The notes under the pieces were generated by a model. That model made no database searches, had not been told where the DNA came from, and saw nothing but the letters and a program-made list of their open reading frames with translations. From the NCBI RefSeq assembly GCF_003858395.1, contig NZ_QWEV01000005.1, positions 558,001-622,000 on the forward strand: DNA of 64,000 bases. The letters run 5' to 3'. Of this stretch, positions 1 through 8,513 are shown piece after piece. The translations under genes and the position numbers were made by a program. Numbering within the stretch: the first letter of the stretch is position 1; each line of letters starts with the position of its first letter. The DNA is from Acidipila sp. EB88 (GTDB lineage: Bacteria > Acidobacteriota > Terriglobia > Terriglobales > Acidobacteriaceae).

Positions 1-1364
1 AACCCGTATCTCCACTCTTTGCCGGACTGCGAAAAACAGACGAGGCGATCGAGCTTGAGGTGTCGCAGGAATACACGGGACAGCAGCGTCACCTTGTGTA
101 TCTTGTGCCGCAATGGAAGACGTACCTGGACACCGATATGCGGGTAGATGGGCACAGCGCACCACTACAGTCCATTGTGGAGGGACAGTTGTTTCACCGG
201 CCGGTGGGCGGCTTCATCGGCGTTGCCAATGTTGGGCTGGATACGAACTGGATGGCGCATCCACTCGCGATGGCCAACCTGTATGGCTTCGGCCGGCTCG
301 CGTGGAACCCCGGCCTGAGCTCCGAGCGCATCGTGGATGAATGGACCCGACAGTCGTTTGGCAACAAGCCGCTTGTGGATCATGTGATTGAAGACATGCA
401 GCTTCGCTCCTGGTCCATCTACGAGAACTACACGGGACCGCTCGGCCTCGGCACACTGGTAGACATCATTGGGCCACACTTCGGCCCGGGACCTGCGTCT
501 GCAGAACACAACGGGTGGGGCCAGTGGCTGCGCGCCGATGCGCAGGGCATCGGCATGGATCGTACAGTGGCGACGGGGACCGGCTACACGGGGCAGTATC
601 CGCGGGAGCTTGCGGCACAGTATGAAGATATCGCGCAATGCCCCGAGCCCCTGCTGCTGTTTATGCACCACGTGCCTTACACCTACCGGCTCCACTCGGG
701 CGAGAGCGTGGTGCAGCACGTGTACGACACGCACTATGACGGAGCAGAACAGGCGATGCAGCTTGTGTCGGAGTGGCAATCCCTCGCGCGCCACATCGAT
801 GCCGAGCGCTACAGCAAGGTGCTGGCGCTGCAGCGTGGACAGGCAGGGTTCGCCATTGTTTGGCGCGACACGATCACGAACTGGTTCGCACAGCAGTCTG
901 GCGTCGCAGACGCGCAAGGCCGCGTTGGGCATCTGCCGGATCGGATCGAAGCAGAATCCATGCAGCTGCACGGGTACCAGGTCCATGCCGCCACACCTTC
1001 AGAGATGGCCAGCGGCGGCAACGCAGTTACCTGCGCTACGACCCGTTGCACGGCCAGCACGGTTTTGGACCGGCCCGCGGGCTGGTATCGCCTCTCGGTT
1101 GGTTATTACGACTACCATGACGGCGCTTCCCGGTTCACGCTGACGCTCAACGGAAACAGCGTGGGCCAGTGGTCAGCCGATGATGATCTCCCAATGAACA
1201 ACATGAGCGGCACGACCGCAACGCGCTGGACGCACTGGATGCCGCTTGCGCTGAGTCCCGGAGACACGTTGCAACTGACTGCTACGCCGCAGGGTGGTGA
1301 ACCAGCCCCGGTGGACTACCTGGAGCTCACACCGGTCGCGACGCCGGCACACAGGACGCACTGA
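1..1364 (+). CDS. Alpha-glucuronidase (GH67), C-terminal part with CBM-like tail; 5' end lies outside the window
   Basis: The frame is open from the first bases of the window, so the gene starts upstream and about 454 residues are visible. GH67 enzymes remove 4-O-methyl-glucuronic acid from xylo-oligosaccharides. The visible part has the family's late-catalytic and C-terminal signatures: QEYTGQQ, QWKTYLD, NWMAHPLAMANLYGFGRLAW and the FMHHVPYTYRL region. GH67 proteins are normally about 700 residues, so roughly 270 N-terminal residues, probably including some catalytic acids, are missing. The last 130 or so residues (from RIEAESMQ to the end) are an added beta-rich domain resembling CBM35/CBM6 modules (AESM opening, YYDYHDGASRF, VDYLELTP close). 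Export is likely but the signal peptide is not in view. Family assignment is firm; the CBM family is inferred. Confidence 0.9.
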   Translation, partial: PVSPLFAGLRKTDEAIELEVSQEYTGQQRHLVYLVPQWKTYLDTDMRVDGHSAPLQSIVEGQLFHRPVGGFIGVANVGLDTNWMAHPLAMANLYGFGRLAWNPGLSSERIVDEWTRQSFGNKPLVDHVIEDMQLRSWSIYENYTGPLGLGTLVDIIGPHFGPGPASAEHNGWGQWLRADAQGIGMDRTVATGTGYTGQYPRELAAQYEDIAQCPEPLLLFMHHVPYTYRLHSGESVVQHVYDTHYDGAEQAMQLVSEWQSLARHIDAERYSKVLALQRGQAGFAIVWRDTITNWFAQQSGVADAQGRVGHLPDRIEAESMQLHGYQVHAATPSEMASGGNAVTCATTRCTASTVLDRPAGWYRLSVGYYDYHDGASRFTLTLNGNSVGQWSADDDLPMNNMSGTTATRWTHWMPLALSPGDTLQLTATPQGGEPAPVDYLELTPVATPAHRTH

Positions 1365-1630
1365 CACTTCTTTTTGCGCCACAGCAGGCATGGTGGACCA
1401 TAGGGGGCAGCTTGCCGGTTCTTTCCTGCTGGCTTGCCGCGCGGAGGGCATGTCCGTCTCTCCCGTGCTTACCCACGCGACCAACAAAGTAAATGCACAG
1501 CGTGTGCGCTTCCCTGCCGAATTTGCCATCTACTGAGTCAACCGGTGCGGCTGTCAGCGCCGTCTCGTGTCGCCAGGTGAAATCGGTTTCCGCGGGTCTC
1601 GCGTTGGAGCTTTGCACCCTCGGCCGCAAT

Positions 1631-1636
1631 AAGGAG
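1631..1636 (+). promoter_or_regulatory. Shine-Dalgarno AAGGAG that places the RND permease start at a CTG
   Basis: AAGGAG sits 7 nt upstream of CTG 1644. No ATG, GTG or TTG occurs in this frame between the in-frame stop at 1578-1580 and GTG 1701, and GTG 1701 has no comparable site. Initiation at CTG 1644 adds 19 residues that include the NIPRFF segment typical of RND N-termini. Confidence 0.6.
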
Positions 1637-1643
1637 CCACATC

Positions 1644-4600
1644 CTGAATCACACCGATCCGGCACCCCGGCAAAGCAGCCACAACATCCCCCGCTTCTTC
1701 GTGGAGCATCCTTCCATCGCATGGTTGCTGGGCGTTCTTGTACTGGTAGCGGGCGTGTTTGCGTACACCATCATGCCCAAGCTGAAAGACCCGGTGACGC
1801 CCAATCGCGAAGCGCTTGTGATCGTAAACTGGCCCGGCGCGAGTGCGGAGCAGGTAGAGCAGCAGGTGACAAGGCGTGTCGAAAGTGTGATTTCTCAAAG
1901 CGACATGGTCAGCGACATCAGCTCGGCATCCCGTCCGGGCGAGGCCATCCTTCAATTCACGCTGGATGAGTTTCACGTTAAGGACACAGCGAAAGAGTTC
2001 GACGATGTCGGCGTCAAGCTGGCGCAGGTAGCGGGGCTGCCTGATGGCGCCGGGCCGGTGCAATACTTCAACGATTACGGCGACACCACGACGCTGATGC
2101 TCACGGTTGCAAGTCCGCCCGAGCCGGACGTGGAGTTCCGGCGCCGCGCGCAGCAGATCCAACCTGCGATTGAAGCCGCGAGGAAGAGCGCCGGGGACCC
2201 GGGCAATGGCGTGTCCGTCGTTTTCGCTACGCCTCGGGATATCGATACGACTGACCTCGCCGACATGGTGCGACAGCTGTCCGGCAACCTCGTGCGCAGG
2301 CAACTGGTTCTTGATCCTCGCGTACTCGTCACCCCGGGGGCCGTGTTCCTCGATGGAACCTCCACGCGAAGCGAAGCGGAGATCAGCCAGGCCGTAGCGG
2401 AGTATGGAGTGCACCGCGTGGGTGCCGGCGACCTCAACCCCGGGATCTGGCCCGCAGTGGTCCTGCACCAACCCTCCGAGCTTGAGAGCCGGCTCCGGAA
2501 GCTGAGCCCGGACCGATACAACTCGCGCGAGCTTGATGTATTTACAAACGAGATCATGCGCAGCCTGCAGACCGTGCGCCTGGTAACAAAAGTGGCACGG
2601 ACACAGTCTGCAACGGAACAGGTCTATCTCACCTTTGACCCTGAGCGCCTTGTCTCGGCCCATCTGAATCCCCTGGTCGTGCCGACCCTGCTTCACGATC
2701 GCAACACAGTGATCGCCGGTGGGCAGATCGGTGCGAGCACGCGTACTGAGGTCGTAGCGCAGGGGCCGCTGCACAGCGTCGGCGACCTCGCGATGCTGCC
2801 CCTTCCAAAAGGCAAAGCCGGTGGTACCGCGCATCTCAACGACGTCTTCAGTGTGGAGCGGAGTGACGAGGCTCCACCCGTCTTTCTGAACTTCCTCAGC
2901 TATCGCGATGCAGCCGGCAACTGGCGGCAGGGTTCTGCCGTCACGATCACCGCAAACATGCGAGCCGACCGCCAGATCGGAGACTTCGCAAAAGCAGTCA
3001 ACGCAAAGCTTGAACAAGCGAGGAAGCTGCTCCCGCAGGATCTCGTCATCCGACGTACCTCGGACCAGCCGCGCCAGGTGCAGGAGAACGTTTCCCTGTT
3101 CATGGCCTCGCTCTGGGAAGCTGTGATTCTTGTTGTGCTGGTGTCGCTGGTGGGTTTCTGGAGCTGGCGCTCTGCCGCGCTCGTGGCGGCATCGATCCCC
3201 ATCACACTGGCACTCACGCTTGCCATGGCCGCGCTGGTCAAGGTCAGCCTGCAGCAGGTCGCCATCGCAAGCCTGATCATCGCGCTCGGACTACTTATCG
3301 ATGACCCGGTGGTCGCCGGCGATGCAATTGAGCGTGAACTCGCAGCCGGTACACCGCGGGCGATCGCAGCCTGGCTTGGACCGACCAAGTTATCGCGAGC
3401 CATTCTCTTTGCCACTATTACCAACATCCTCGCGTACCTTCCTTTTCTGCTGCTGCGCGGTGATATTGGACACTTCATTCGTTCGCTTCCCCTGGTCATT
3501 ACCTGCTCGCTGGTGGCGTCGCGCATTGTGTCCAAGACGTTCGTTCCGCTGCTGGGTCACCTCTTGCTCCGTCGGGAGCCAGGCAAAGACACGCTGCCGC
3601 TACTGGCTGAAAAGCCCGAGCATGGATTCGCCTCTCGCTACTTCAACGCGGGGCGCTGGGCCATCACGCACCGCAAGCGAGTGCTGGCAATAGCATTACT
3701 CCTGCTGTGTGTTGGCGGCATCGCTTCGTCGCGTCTCAACTCCGCGTTTTTCCCGTATGACCTGCAGTACCTTTCCTATGCCGATGTGTGGCTGCCTGAG
3801 GGAGCCACGGTGATGGAAACCCGAGCGACCAGCACCCAGGTCGAAGACATCATCAAGAGCGTTTCCGACACCTACGCTGCCGATCATAAACGACCGCATC
3901 CGGGCACTCCCATCCTCAAGTCGCTGACGACATTTGTCGGTGGAGGCGGTCCGCGCTTCTGGGACTCGGTGGCGCCGGAGCCGCCGCATCCGAATTATGC
4001 AGAGATCCTGATCGAGACGATGGACAAGCGGGATACGAGCGCGCTGGTGCCGCTGCTGCAGGCAGAGATCTCCCGCAGAGTCACCGGGGCCCGGGTCGAC
4101 GTGCGGCAGCTCGAGACAGGACCAGTAATCAGCGCCCCGGTTGCTGTCCGTATCGTGGGACCAAACGCGGAAACCCTGCTGCATCTGTCTGCGCAGCTCC
4201 AGGGCATCTTCAAGCGCGACCCGAGCGCGCTCCGCGTTCGCGATGACTGGGGCGGCGGCCGCACGGACCTTGCCTTGTCCGTGGATCCGGACAAGGCAGC
4301 CAGGGCCGGTGTTACCAACCAGGATGTAGCGCGGTCTTCCGCGATGAACACCAGCGGACTACCCGTGGGCAGCCTGATCGAAGGAGATCGCACGCTCCCC
4401 ATCGTTATGCGCCAGCATCATGGCGAGCGCGCGTTCCTTACGGACACAGCAAACCAGTACGTTTATCGCCCGGGCGGCACATCGCCCGTGCCCCTCCGCG
4501 ATATCGCGTCTTACAGACTCGCTCCACAAACCGCGCTGCTGCGTCGCTATAACGGTTCGCCGGCCATCACGGTGTCCTGCTACCCAGCCGACGGAAGCTT

Positions 4601-5258
4601 AGCTTCCACTGTGCTCAAGCGAGCAAGGCCGGCGATCACCAGCTTAACCAGGAATCTCCCCGCTGGATATTCGCTCAGCATTGAAGGTGAGGACAAGGCG
4701 CAGAACAGCGGATTCGGCGACCTCGCAATCGCGCTTGGTGCGTCCGTGCTGACCATCTACCTCGTGCTGATGGTGCAGTTCCGCAACATCGTCAAGCCAC
4801 TGATCGTCTTTGCCGCCATACCCTTCGGCTGCATCGGTGCTTTTCTTGCGCTTGCCATCATGGGTGAGCCCTTTGGCTTCATGGCATTCCTGGGGGTGGC
4901 TAGTCTGATCGGCGTTATCGTGAGCCACATCATCGTGCTCTTCGATCGCATCGAGGAGCAACAGGCGCAGGGCGAGCCCTTGCTGGACACGCTGCTCAAT
5001 GCCGGGCTGCTGCGTGCGCGTCCGGTGCTGGTCACGCTGGCTGCGACGACTCTCGCCCTGGTCCCACTGGCTGCGCATGGCGGCCCACTCTGGAAGCCGC
5101 TTTGCTACGCCGAAATAGGCGGGTTGCTGCTCTCAGGGCTGGTGACGCTTGTTCTTGTGCCTACTCTCTATGCCTTCTTCGTGCTGGATCTAAAGTGGAT
5201 TCGCTGGGCGCCGCAGGATGTCGAGCGCGATGTGGAGCGCGAGATGGAGCCGAGTTAA
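1644..5258 (+). CDS. RND-family efflux permease (large inner-membrane transporter subunit), probable CTG start
   Basis: About 1204 residues from CTG 1644 (1185 from the alternative GTG 1701). RND permeases are proton-driven trimeric exporters of the inner membrane. The N-terminus NIPRFFVEH leads into TM1. A long periplasmic loop follows, then a TM2-TM6 block with the proton-relay motif GLLIDDPVV (Asp553-Asp554, CTG numbering). A second half has TM7 after THRKRVLAIAL, a second porter loop and TM8-TM12. TM2 begins near residue 486 instead of about 340 as in AcrB, so the first periplasmic loop is roughly 145 residues longer than usual. The TM10 region reads GVIVSHIIVLFDRI, with no lysine where AcrB has Lys940. 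No membrane-fusion partner or TolC gene is adjacent. Substrate unknown. Family certain; start codon probable. Confidence 0.88.
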   Translation: MNHTDPAPRQSSHNIPRFFVEHPSIAWLLGVLVLVAGVFAYTIMPKLKDPVTPNREALVIVNWPGASAEQVEQQVTRRVESVISQSDMVSDISSASRPGEAILQFTLDEFHVKDTAKEFDDVGVKLAQVAGLPDGAGPVQYFNDYGDTTTLMLTVASPPEPDVEFRRRAQQIQPAIEAARKSAGDPGNGVSVVFATPRDIDTTDLADMVRQLSGNLVRRQLVLDPRVLVTPGAVFLDGTSTRSEAEISQAVAEYGVHRVGAGDLNPGIWPAVVLHQPSELESRLRKLSPDRYNSRELDVFTNEIMRSLQTVRLVTKVARTQSATEQVYLTFDPERLVSAHLNPLVVPTLLHDRNTVIAGGQIGASTRTEVVAQGPLHSVGDLAMLPLPKGKAGGTAHLNDVFSVERSDEAPPVFLNFLSYRDAAGNWRQGSAVTITANMRADRQIGDFAKAVNAKLEQARKLLPQDLVIRRTSDQPRQVQENVSLFMASLWEAVILVVLVSLVGFWSWRSAALVAASIPITLALTLAMAALVKVSLQQVAIASLIIALGLLIDDPVVAGDAIERELAAGTPRAIAAWLGPTKLSRAILFATITNILAYLPFLLLRGDIGHFIRSLPLVITCSLVASRIVSKTFVPLLGHLLLRREPGKDTLPLLAEKPEHGFASRYFNAGRWAITHRKRVLAIALLLLCVGGIASSRLNSAFFPYDLQYLSYADVWLPEGATVMETRATSTQVEDIIKSVSDTYAADHKRPHPGTPILKSLTTFVGGGGPRFWDSVAPEPPHPNYAEILIETMDKRDTSALVPLLQAEISRRVTGARVDVRQLETGPVISAPVAVRIVGPNAETLLHLSAQLQGIFKRDPSALRVRDDWGGGRTDLALSVDPDKAARAGVTNQDVARSSAMNTSGLPVGSLIEGDRTLPIVMRQHHGERAFLTDTANQYVYRPGGTSPVPLRDIASYRLAPQTALLRRYNGSPAITVSCYPADGSLASTVLKRARPAITSLTRNLPAGYSLSIEGEDKAQNSGFGDLAIALGASVLTIYLVLMVQFRNIVKPLIVFAAIPFGCIGAFLALAIMGEPFGFMAFLGVASLIGVIVSHIIVLFDRIEEQQAQGEPLLDTLLNAGLLRARPVLVTLAATTLALVPLAAHGGPLWKPLCYAEIGGLLLSGLVTLVLVPTLYAFFVLDLKWIRWAPQDVERDVEREMEPS

Positions 5259-5353
5259 CACCTGGCGCTTGCCTGATTGCAGAGCGCCCGCCACGCGCGA
5301 AGTTCTGAGCGAGCGAGTGCGCTTGCGGAACAGTCCTCGCGCCTGCCAAGCCG

Positions 5354-5405
5354 AGGTACCTGGCGCGTGAGCAACGATCTCACCCGGGTACCTTCTCTCC
5401 TTTTT
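5354..5405 (+). terminator. Possible terminator of the RND gene
   Basis: Inverted repeat AGGTACC (5354-5360) / GGTACCT (5387-5393) encloses a second pairing GTGAG (5367-5371) / CTCAC (5379-5383), with a pyrimidine stretch containing TTTTT just downstream on the + strand. It overlaps the 3' end of the convergent YihY gene. The inner loops are unpaired, so strength is uncertain. Confidence 0.4.
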
Positions 5406-6267
5406 CCTTCGCATCGGGATTGCCTTGTTTCGCGCTCTGGTTCTCGGCCGCGCTGTTGATCTCGGCGCCGAACAGCAAGGCCAGGCCGGACACGTAGAGC
5501 CAGAGAAGCAGAATCATCACCGCGCCGATCGATCCGTATGTCTTGGTGTAGCTGTCAAAGTGGTGCAGGTAGATACGGAACGCAAGCGAAGCCCCGATCC
5601 AGGTGAGGATGCCCACGCCCGCACCGGGAGTGATCCATCGCCATTTGGGCTGTTCCACATCCGGGCCGAGATAGTAGGTGACGGCGAAGATCATGCTCAG
5701 CAGGAAGAGGATGACGACCCACTCCGCAGCGTGCCATGTCAGTGATGCTGCCGCGCTCAGCTTCGTGGATGCGAGCAGGTGTGGCAGGTACGCGCCCAGC
5801 AGCGTGGCGGCCCCTGCTGCCAGCGCGAGCACCAGGAAGCTTAGGGTAAGCAGGATTGCGATCAGGCTGCGCTTCCAGTACGGTCTGCCCTCGGTCACCT
5901 CATAAACGGAGTTAAGCGCGTCCTGTACCGCGGAAACGCCGGCAGTGGCGGACCACAGCGCGGCCAGCGCGCCAAAGGTGAACAGGCCGCCGTTGTTGCT
6001 GCTTTTCACAATCTGGGTGAACGAGTCGCGCACCAGTGCGAAGGAGGTCTCCGGCAGCACCGTGCCGAGGCCGCCCAGCAGTTCGTCGCGCAGCTTTGGA
6101 CCCTCGCCCGCCAGGATGCCCAGCGAGGCAGCGACCAGGATCATCGCGGGAAACAGCGAGAGGAAGAAGTAGTACGCGAGCTGCGCCGCCCGACCCGTGA
6201 TGTCGTTGCGCCCCGCGGATCGAACCGCCTCCACCATGATCCCCTTGCTTGCCTCACTCCACTTCAT
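5380..6267 (-). CDS. YihY/virulence factor BrkB family inner-membrane protein
   Basis: 295 residues from ATG 6267, chosen because AGGGAG lies about 9 nt upstream; an in-frame ATG at 6315 is less well placed. The protein has the UPF0761/YihY layout: a short cytoplasmic N-terminus, RAAQLAYYFFLSLFPAMI at the first membrane segment, the conserved ALWSATAGVSAVQDALN stretch, four more hydrophobic helices and the C-terminal YGSIGAVMILLLWLYVSG segment. Family members were first annotated as ribonuclease BN in error and their molecular role is still unsettled. It stands alone between the convergent RND gene and the upstream esterase on the same strand. Family assignment is secure, function is not. Confidence 0.9.
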   Translation of the reverse strand: MKWSEASKGIMVEAVRSAGRNDITGRAAQLAYYFFLSLFPAMILVAASLGILAGEGPKLRDELLGGLGTVLPETSFALVRDSFTQIVKSSNNGGLFTFGALAALWSATAGVSAVQDALNSVYEVTEGRPYWKRSLIAILLTLSFLVLALAAGAATLLGAYLPHLLASTKLSAAASLTWHAAEWVVILFLLSMIFAVTYYLGPDVEQPKWRWITPGAGVGILTWIGASLAFRIYLHHFDSYTKTYGSIGAVMILLLWLYVSGLALLFGAEINSAAENQSAKQGNPDAKEKGEKVPG

Positions 6268-6514
6268 TGCTTGACGCTCCCTGGTCTTCAACCCGCGTTC
6301 GTTCAGATGCTGCAACCTTGATGCGGCATGGCAGCATGCGAATACATGGTTGGACCGCCCGCAAGCGCGAGGGCAGAGCGATGTCGATAGGGCAGGAAGA
6401 ATGGGCCGCCTTTGACGACCTGCGGTTGAGAACGTGTACCTTGCCTGGCGGAGAAATTTGTGCCGGCACTACGCAGGTCTTGTGGCCGCAGGCTCGACCA
6501 ACAGCGAGTTGAGC

Positions 6515-7681
6515 CTACGGCTGGAACAGCAGTGGGGCGAAATGAATCAGGTTATCGCGCCAGACCGGCCATTGGTGGTGTCCGGGCGTCTCCACCGCGG
6601 TGACGGGCAAACCCTGGGCCTTGAGTATGGCGATGGCGTCGCGGTTCGGTTTCAGCAGCGCATCATCGACGCCGCAGGCCATCCACAGCAGATGAAGATT
6701 GGCCTTCTGCGGGGCGAGCGTGGGCAGGGCTGCAAGCGTCTCCGCGTGGAGTCCCGCCGAGAACGTCCCGATCCAGCCGAAGGTGTCCGTGTGGTTAAGC
6801 CCGGTCATCAGGCTCTCTCCGCCGCCCATGGACAGGCCTGCGATGGCGCGATGGTCGCGGTCTTTGAGGACCGGATACTCCGCCTCCACCCTAGGGATGA
6901 TTTCAGTGAGAAGCATGCGCTGAAAGAGCTCGGTGTTCTGGGTGTTGAGAGCAGGCGTTCGACCGGGTTTGAGCACGGCGAGATTGCCGTAGCCGAGGGT
7001 CATGACCACGATCATCGGCCGGGCTTTGCCCGAGGTGATCAGGCTGTCAAAGATGGCATTAGCCTTGCCGGCGGAGAGCCAGCCGTCGGCGCCATCGGAG
7101 TAGCCGTGGAGGAGATACAGGACCGGGTACTTCGTCTTGGCCTTGGGGTCGAAGCCTGGCGGGGTGTAGACGTAGTACTCGTCCTGATCGGCAGGCGCAT
7201 TGAGCACGACGCTAGTGGGGTACACGTAGTGCGTGACCGCACCATGCGCAATGTTCTGGGTCTCCCATGGCCTGGGTGGATTGCCGGGGATGGTGAAGGT
7301 GTTGACGAGCTCCTGGAGGTTGATCTGGATGGTCGGATTGCGTGTATCCAGAACGTAGCTGCCGTCCACACGGAATCGATAGGAGTAAATCTCGGGCGTG
7401 TAGGGTTCGGTGGTCACGCTCCACAGGCCGGCAGGATCCTGGGCCATGGGCAGGCTGGCGCCTTCAATGCTCACCGAAACCTCCTTCGCGTTGGGAGCAG
7501 CGATGCGCAGGGTGACAGAGTGATCGGGGTGCACTTCCGGCGAGAGGTAGTTGGGTGCGGGCGCCGGCTGGGCCGGCAGGTTTGGCTGGGAAGCATCCGT
7601 CGTGCGGGCAGTAGGATTCTGGGCCACTGCGAGGGGAATGGCGAAGGCGAGAAGCACCGACAACATCACTGGCTTGCGCAT
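6515..7681 (-). CDS. Secreted CE1-like esterase with N-terminal E-set domain
   Basis: 388 residues from ATG 7681; the reading frame extends 53 codons further up, but MRKPVMLSVLLAFAIPLAVAQ at this ATG is a clear signal peptide. Residues about 45-130 form an immunoglobulin-like E-set domain (VTLRIAAPNAKEVSVSIEG, YSYRFRVDG) as found before feruloyl/acetylxylan esterase domains. The alpha/beta-hydrolase domain follows with YPVLYLLHGYSDG, the nucleophile elbow GLSMGGG (Ser284), an acid in CGVDD (Asp339 or Asp340) and histidine in GHHQW (His368/369). Likely substrates are acetyl or feruloyl esters on plant polysaccharides, by family analogy. It would fit with the nearby alpha-glucuronidase. The exact ester specificity cannot be read from sequence. 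Confidence 0.87.
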   Translation of the reverse strand: MRKPVMLSVLLAFAIPLAVAQNPTARTTDASQPNLPAQPAPAPNYLSPEVHPDHSVTLRIAAPNAKEVSVSIEGASLPMAQDPAGLWSVTTEPYTPEIYSYRFRVDGSYVLDTRNPTIQINLQELVNTFTIPGNPPRPWETQNIAHGAVTHYVYPTSVVLNAPADQDEYYVYTPPGFDPKAKTKYPVLYLLHGYSDGADGWLSAGKANAIFDSLITSGKARPMIVVMTLGYGNLAVLKPGRTPALNTQNTELFQRMLLTEIIPRVEAEYPVLKDRDHRAIAGLSMGGGESLMTGLNHTDTFGWIGTFSAGLHAETLAALPTLAPQKANLHLLWMACGVDDALLKPNRDAIAILKAQGLPVTAVETPGHHQWPVWRDNLIHFAPLLFQP

Positions 7682-8077
7682 GCCAGAGAGTCTATCGCGG
7701 GCGTTGCGGCGCTGTGCAAGCACGAGGCAGCGCTGGCCTCGTGCGGTGTTCATGCAATATCGCGCGTGCACGATCGATACCCGTCTCCTGGCACGACAGC
7801 AGAACCCGGCCGCATGTGTTGTGCGCGAACGAGTCAGCACGAGAATGCGGCTGCTCTTGCTTCCGCGCCGCCTTCGCCAGTACGCTAGGACTGGAGTTCG
7901 ATGGGTGAACCGCGGGAGATGCTGTCACAAGCAGCCCGATCGGGAGGCACCCCTCGAAGTTCGGCCGCAACGCGAGCCGCTGCTGGTTCTCAAGAGCACA
8001 CTTCTACGCCTAGGTGCAGCACGATGGCCGGATGCCGTGGATGTCTCAAGGGGTCGCACAGCTCGTTGTTTCGAACT
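7682..8077. other. Intergenic region, no gene seen
   Basis: About 400 bp between the esterase start (reading left) and the tRNA gene (reading right). Several open frames cross it, but none has a ribosome site, a recognisable product or plausible composition. It presumably holds the promoters for both flanking genes; I could not identify convincing boxes. Confidence 0.5.
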
Positions 8078-8161
8078 GCGAAAGTGGCGAAATTGGCAGA
8101 CGCACCAGACTTAGGATCTGGCGGGGTAACCCATGGGGGTTCAAGTCCCCCTTTCGCACCA
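8078..8161 (+). tRNA. tRNA-Leu (anticodon TAG)
   Basis: Acceptor arm GCGAAAG pairs fully with CTTTCGC, followed by discriminator A and an encoded CCA end. The D-arm region TGGCGAAATTGGCAGACGC, anticodon stem-loop CCAGA-CTTAGGA-TCTGG giving anticodon TAG, a long class II variable arm and the T-arm GGGGGTTCAAGTCCCCC are all readable. The long variable arm and the anticodon make this a leucine tRNA reading CUN codons. Confidence 0.96.
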
Positions 8162-8212
8162 AACCTTGCACACCTCCGGGCGCGCGCCCGGGCGGTGTAG
8201 TCTAGTTGCATT

Positions 8213-8506
8213 ATGAGTTCTTCACCCAATCAGCCAACCTTTGCCGTAACCCAGGGCGCCAACTACCGTGAGACCTACGCGAACAGCGTTCAGGTCCGTG
8301 TCAGCGTCTGGGACATCTTCCTCCTTTTTGGCCTCGCGCACCCCACCTCGCCCGATGACGTAGTCATCGAGAACCAGCAGGGCATCTACCTGAGCCCGCA
8401 GCAGGCCAAGGCGTTGTTCAACATCCTCGGTCAGAACCTTGCGCAGTATGAGCAGACCTTTGGACAGATTGCGCTCGAGCCGGTCGGCCCGCGCCCGGTC
8501 CAGTAA
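8213..8506 (+). CDS. DUF3467 family protein
   Basis: 97 residues starting at ATG 8213, 51 bp after the tRNA. The sequence fits DUF3467: YRETYANSVQVRVSVWDIFLLFG, then a short variable piece and IYLSPQQAKALFNILGQNLAQYEQTFG. Members are small cytoplasmic proteins of unknown function found across bacteria and archaea. The stop is followed within 8 bp by the probable start of the next gene, so the two are likely co-transcribed. Confidence 0.88.
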   Translation: MSSSPNQPTFAVTQGANYRETYANSVQVRVSVWDIFLLFGLAHPTSPDDVVIENQQGIYLSPQQAKALFNILGQNLAQYEQTFGQIALEPVGPRPVQ

Positions 8507-8513
8507 ATACCGC

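Noticed and set aside
1554..3017. 487-codon minus-strand frame opposite the RND gene
   Set aside because: Antisense to conserved RND sequence; no recognisable features.
6434..7888. 484-codon plus-strand frame opposite the esterase
   Set aside because: Antisense artefact; the minus strand has signal peptide and catalytic triad.
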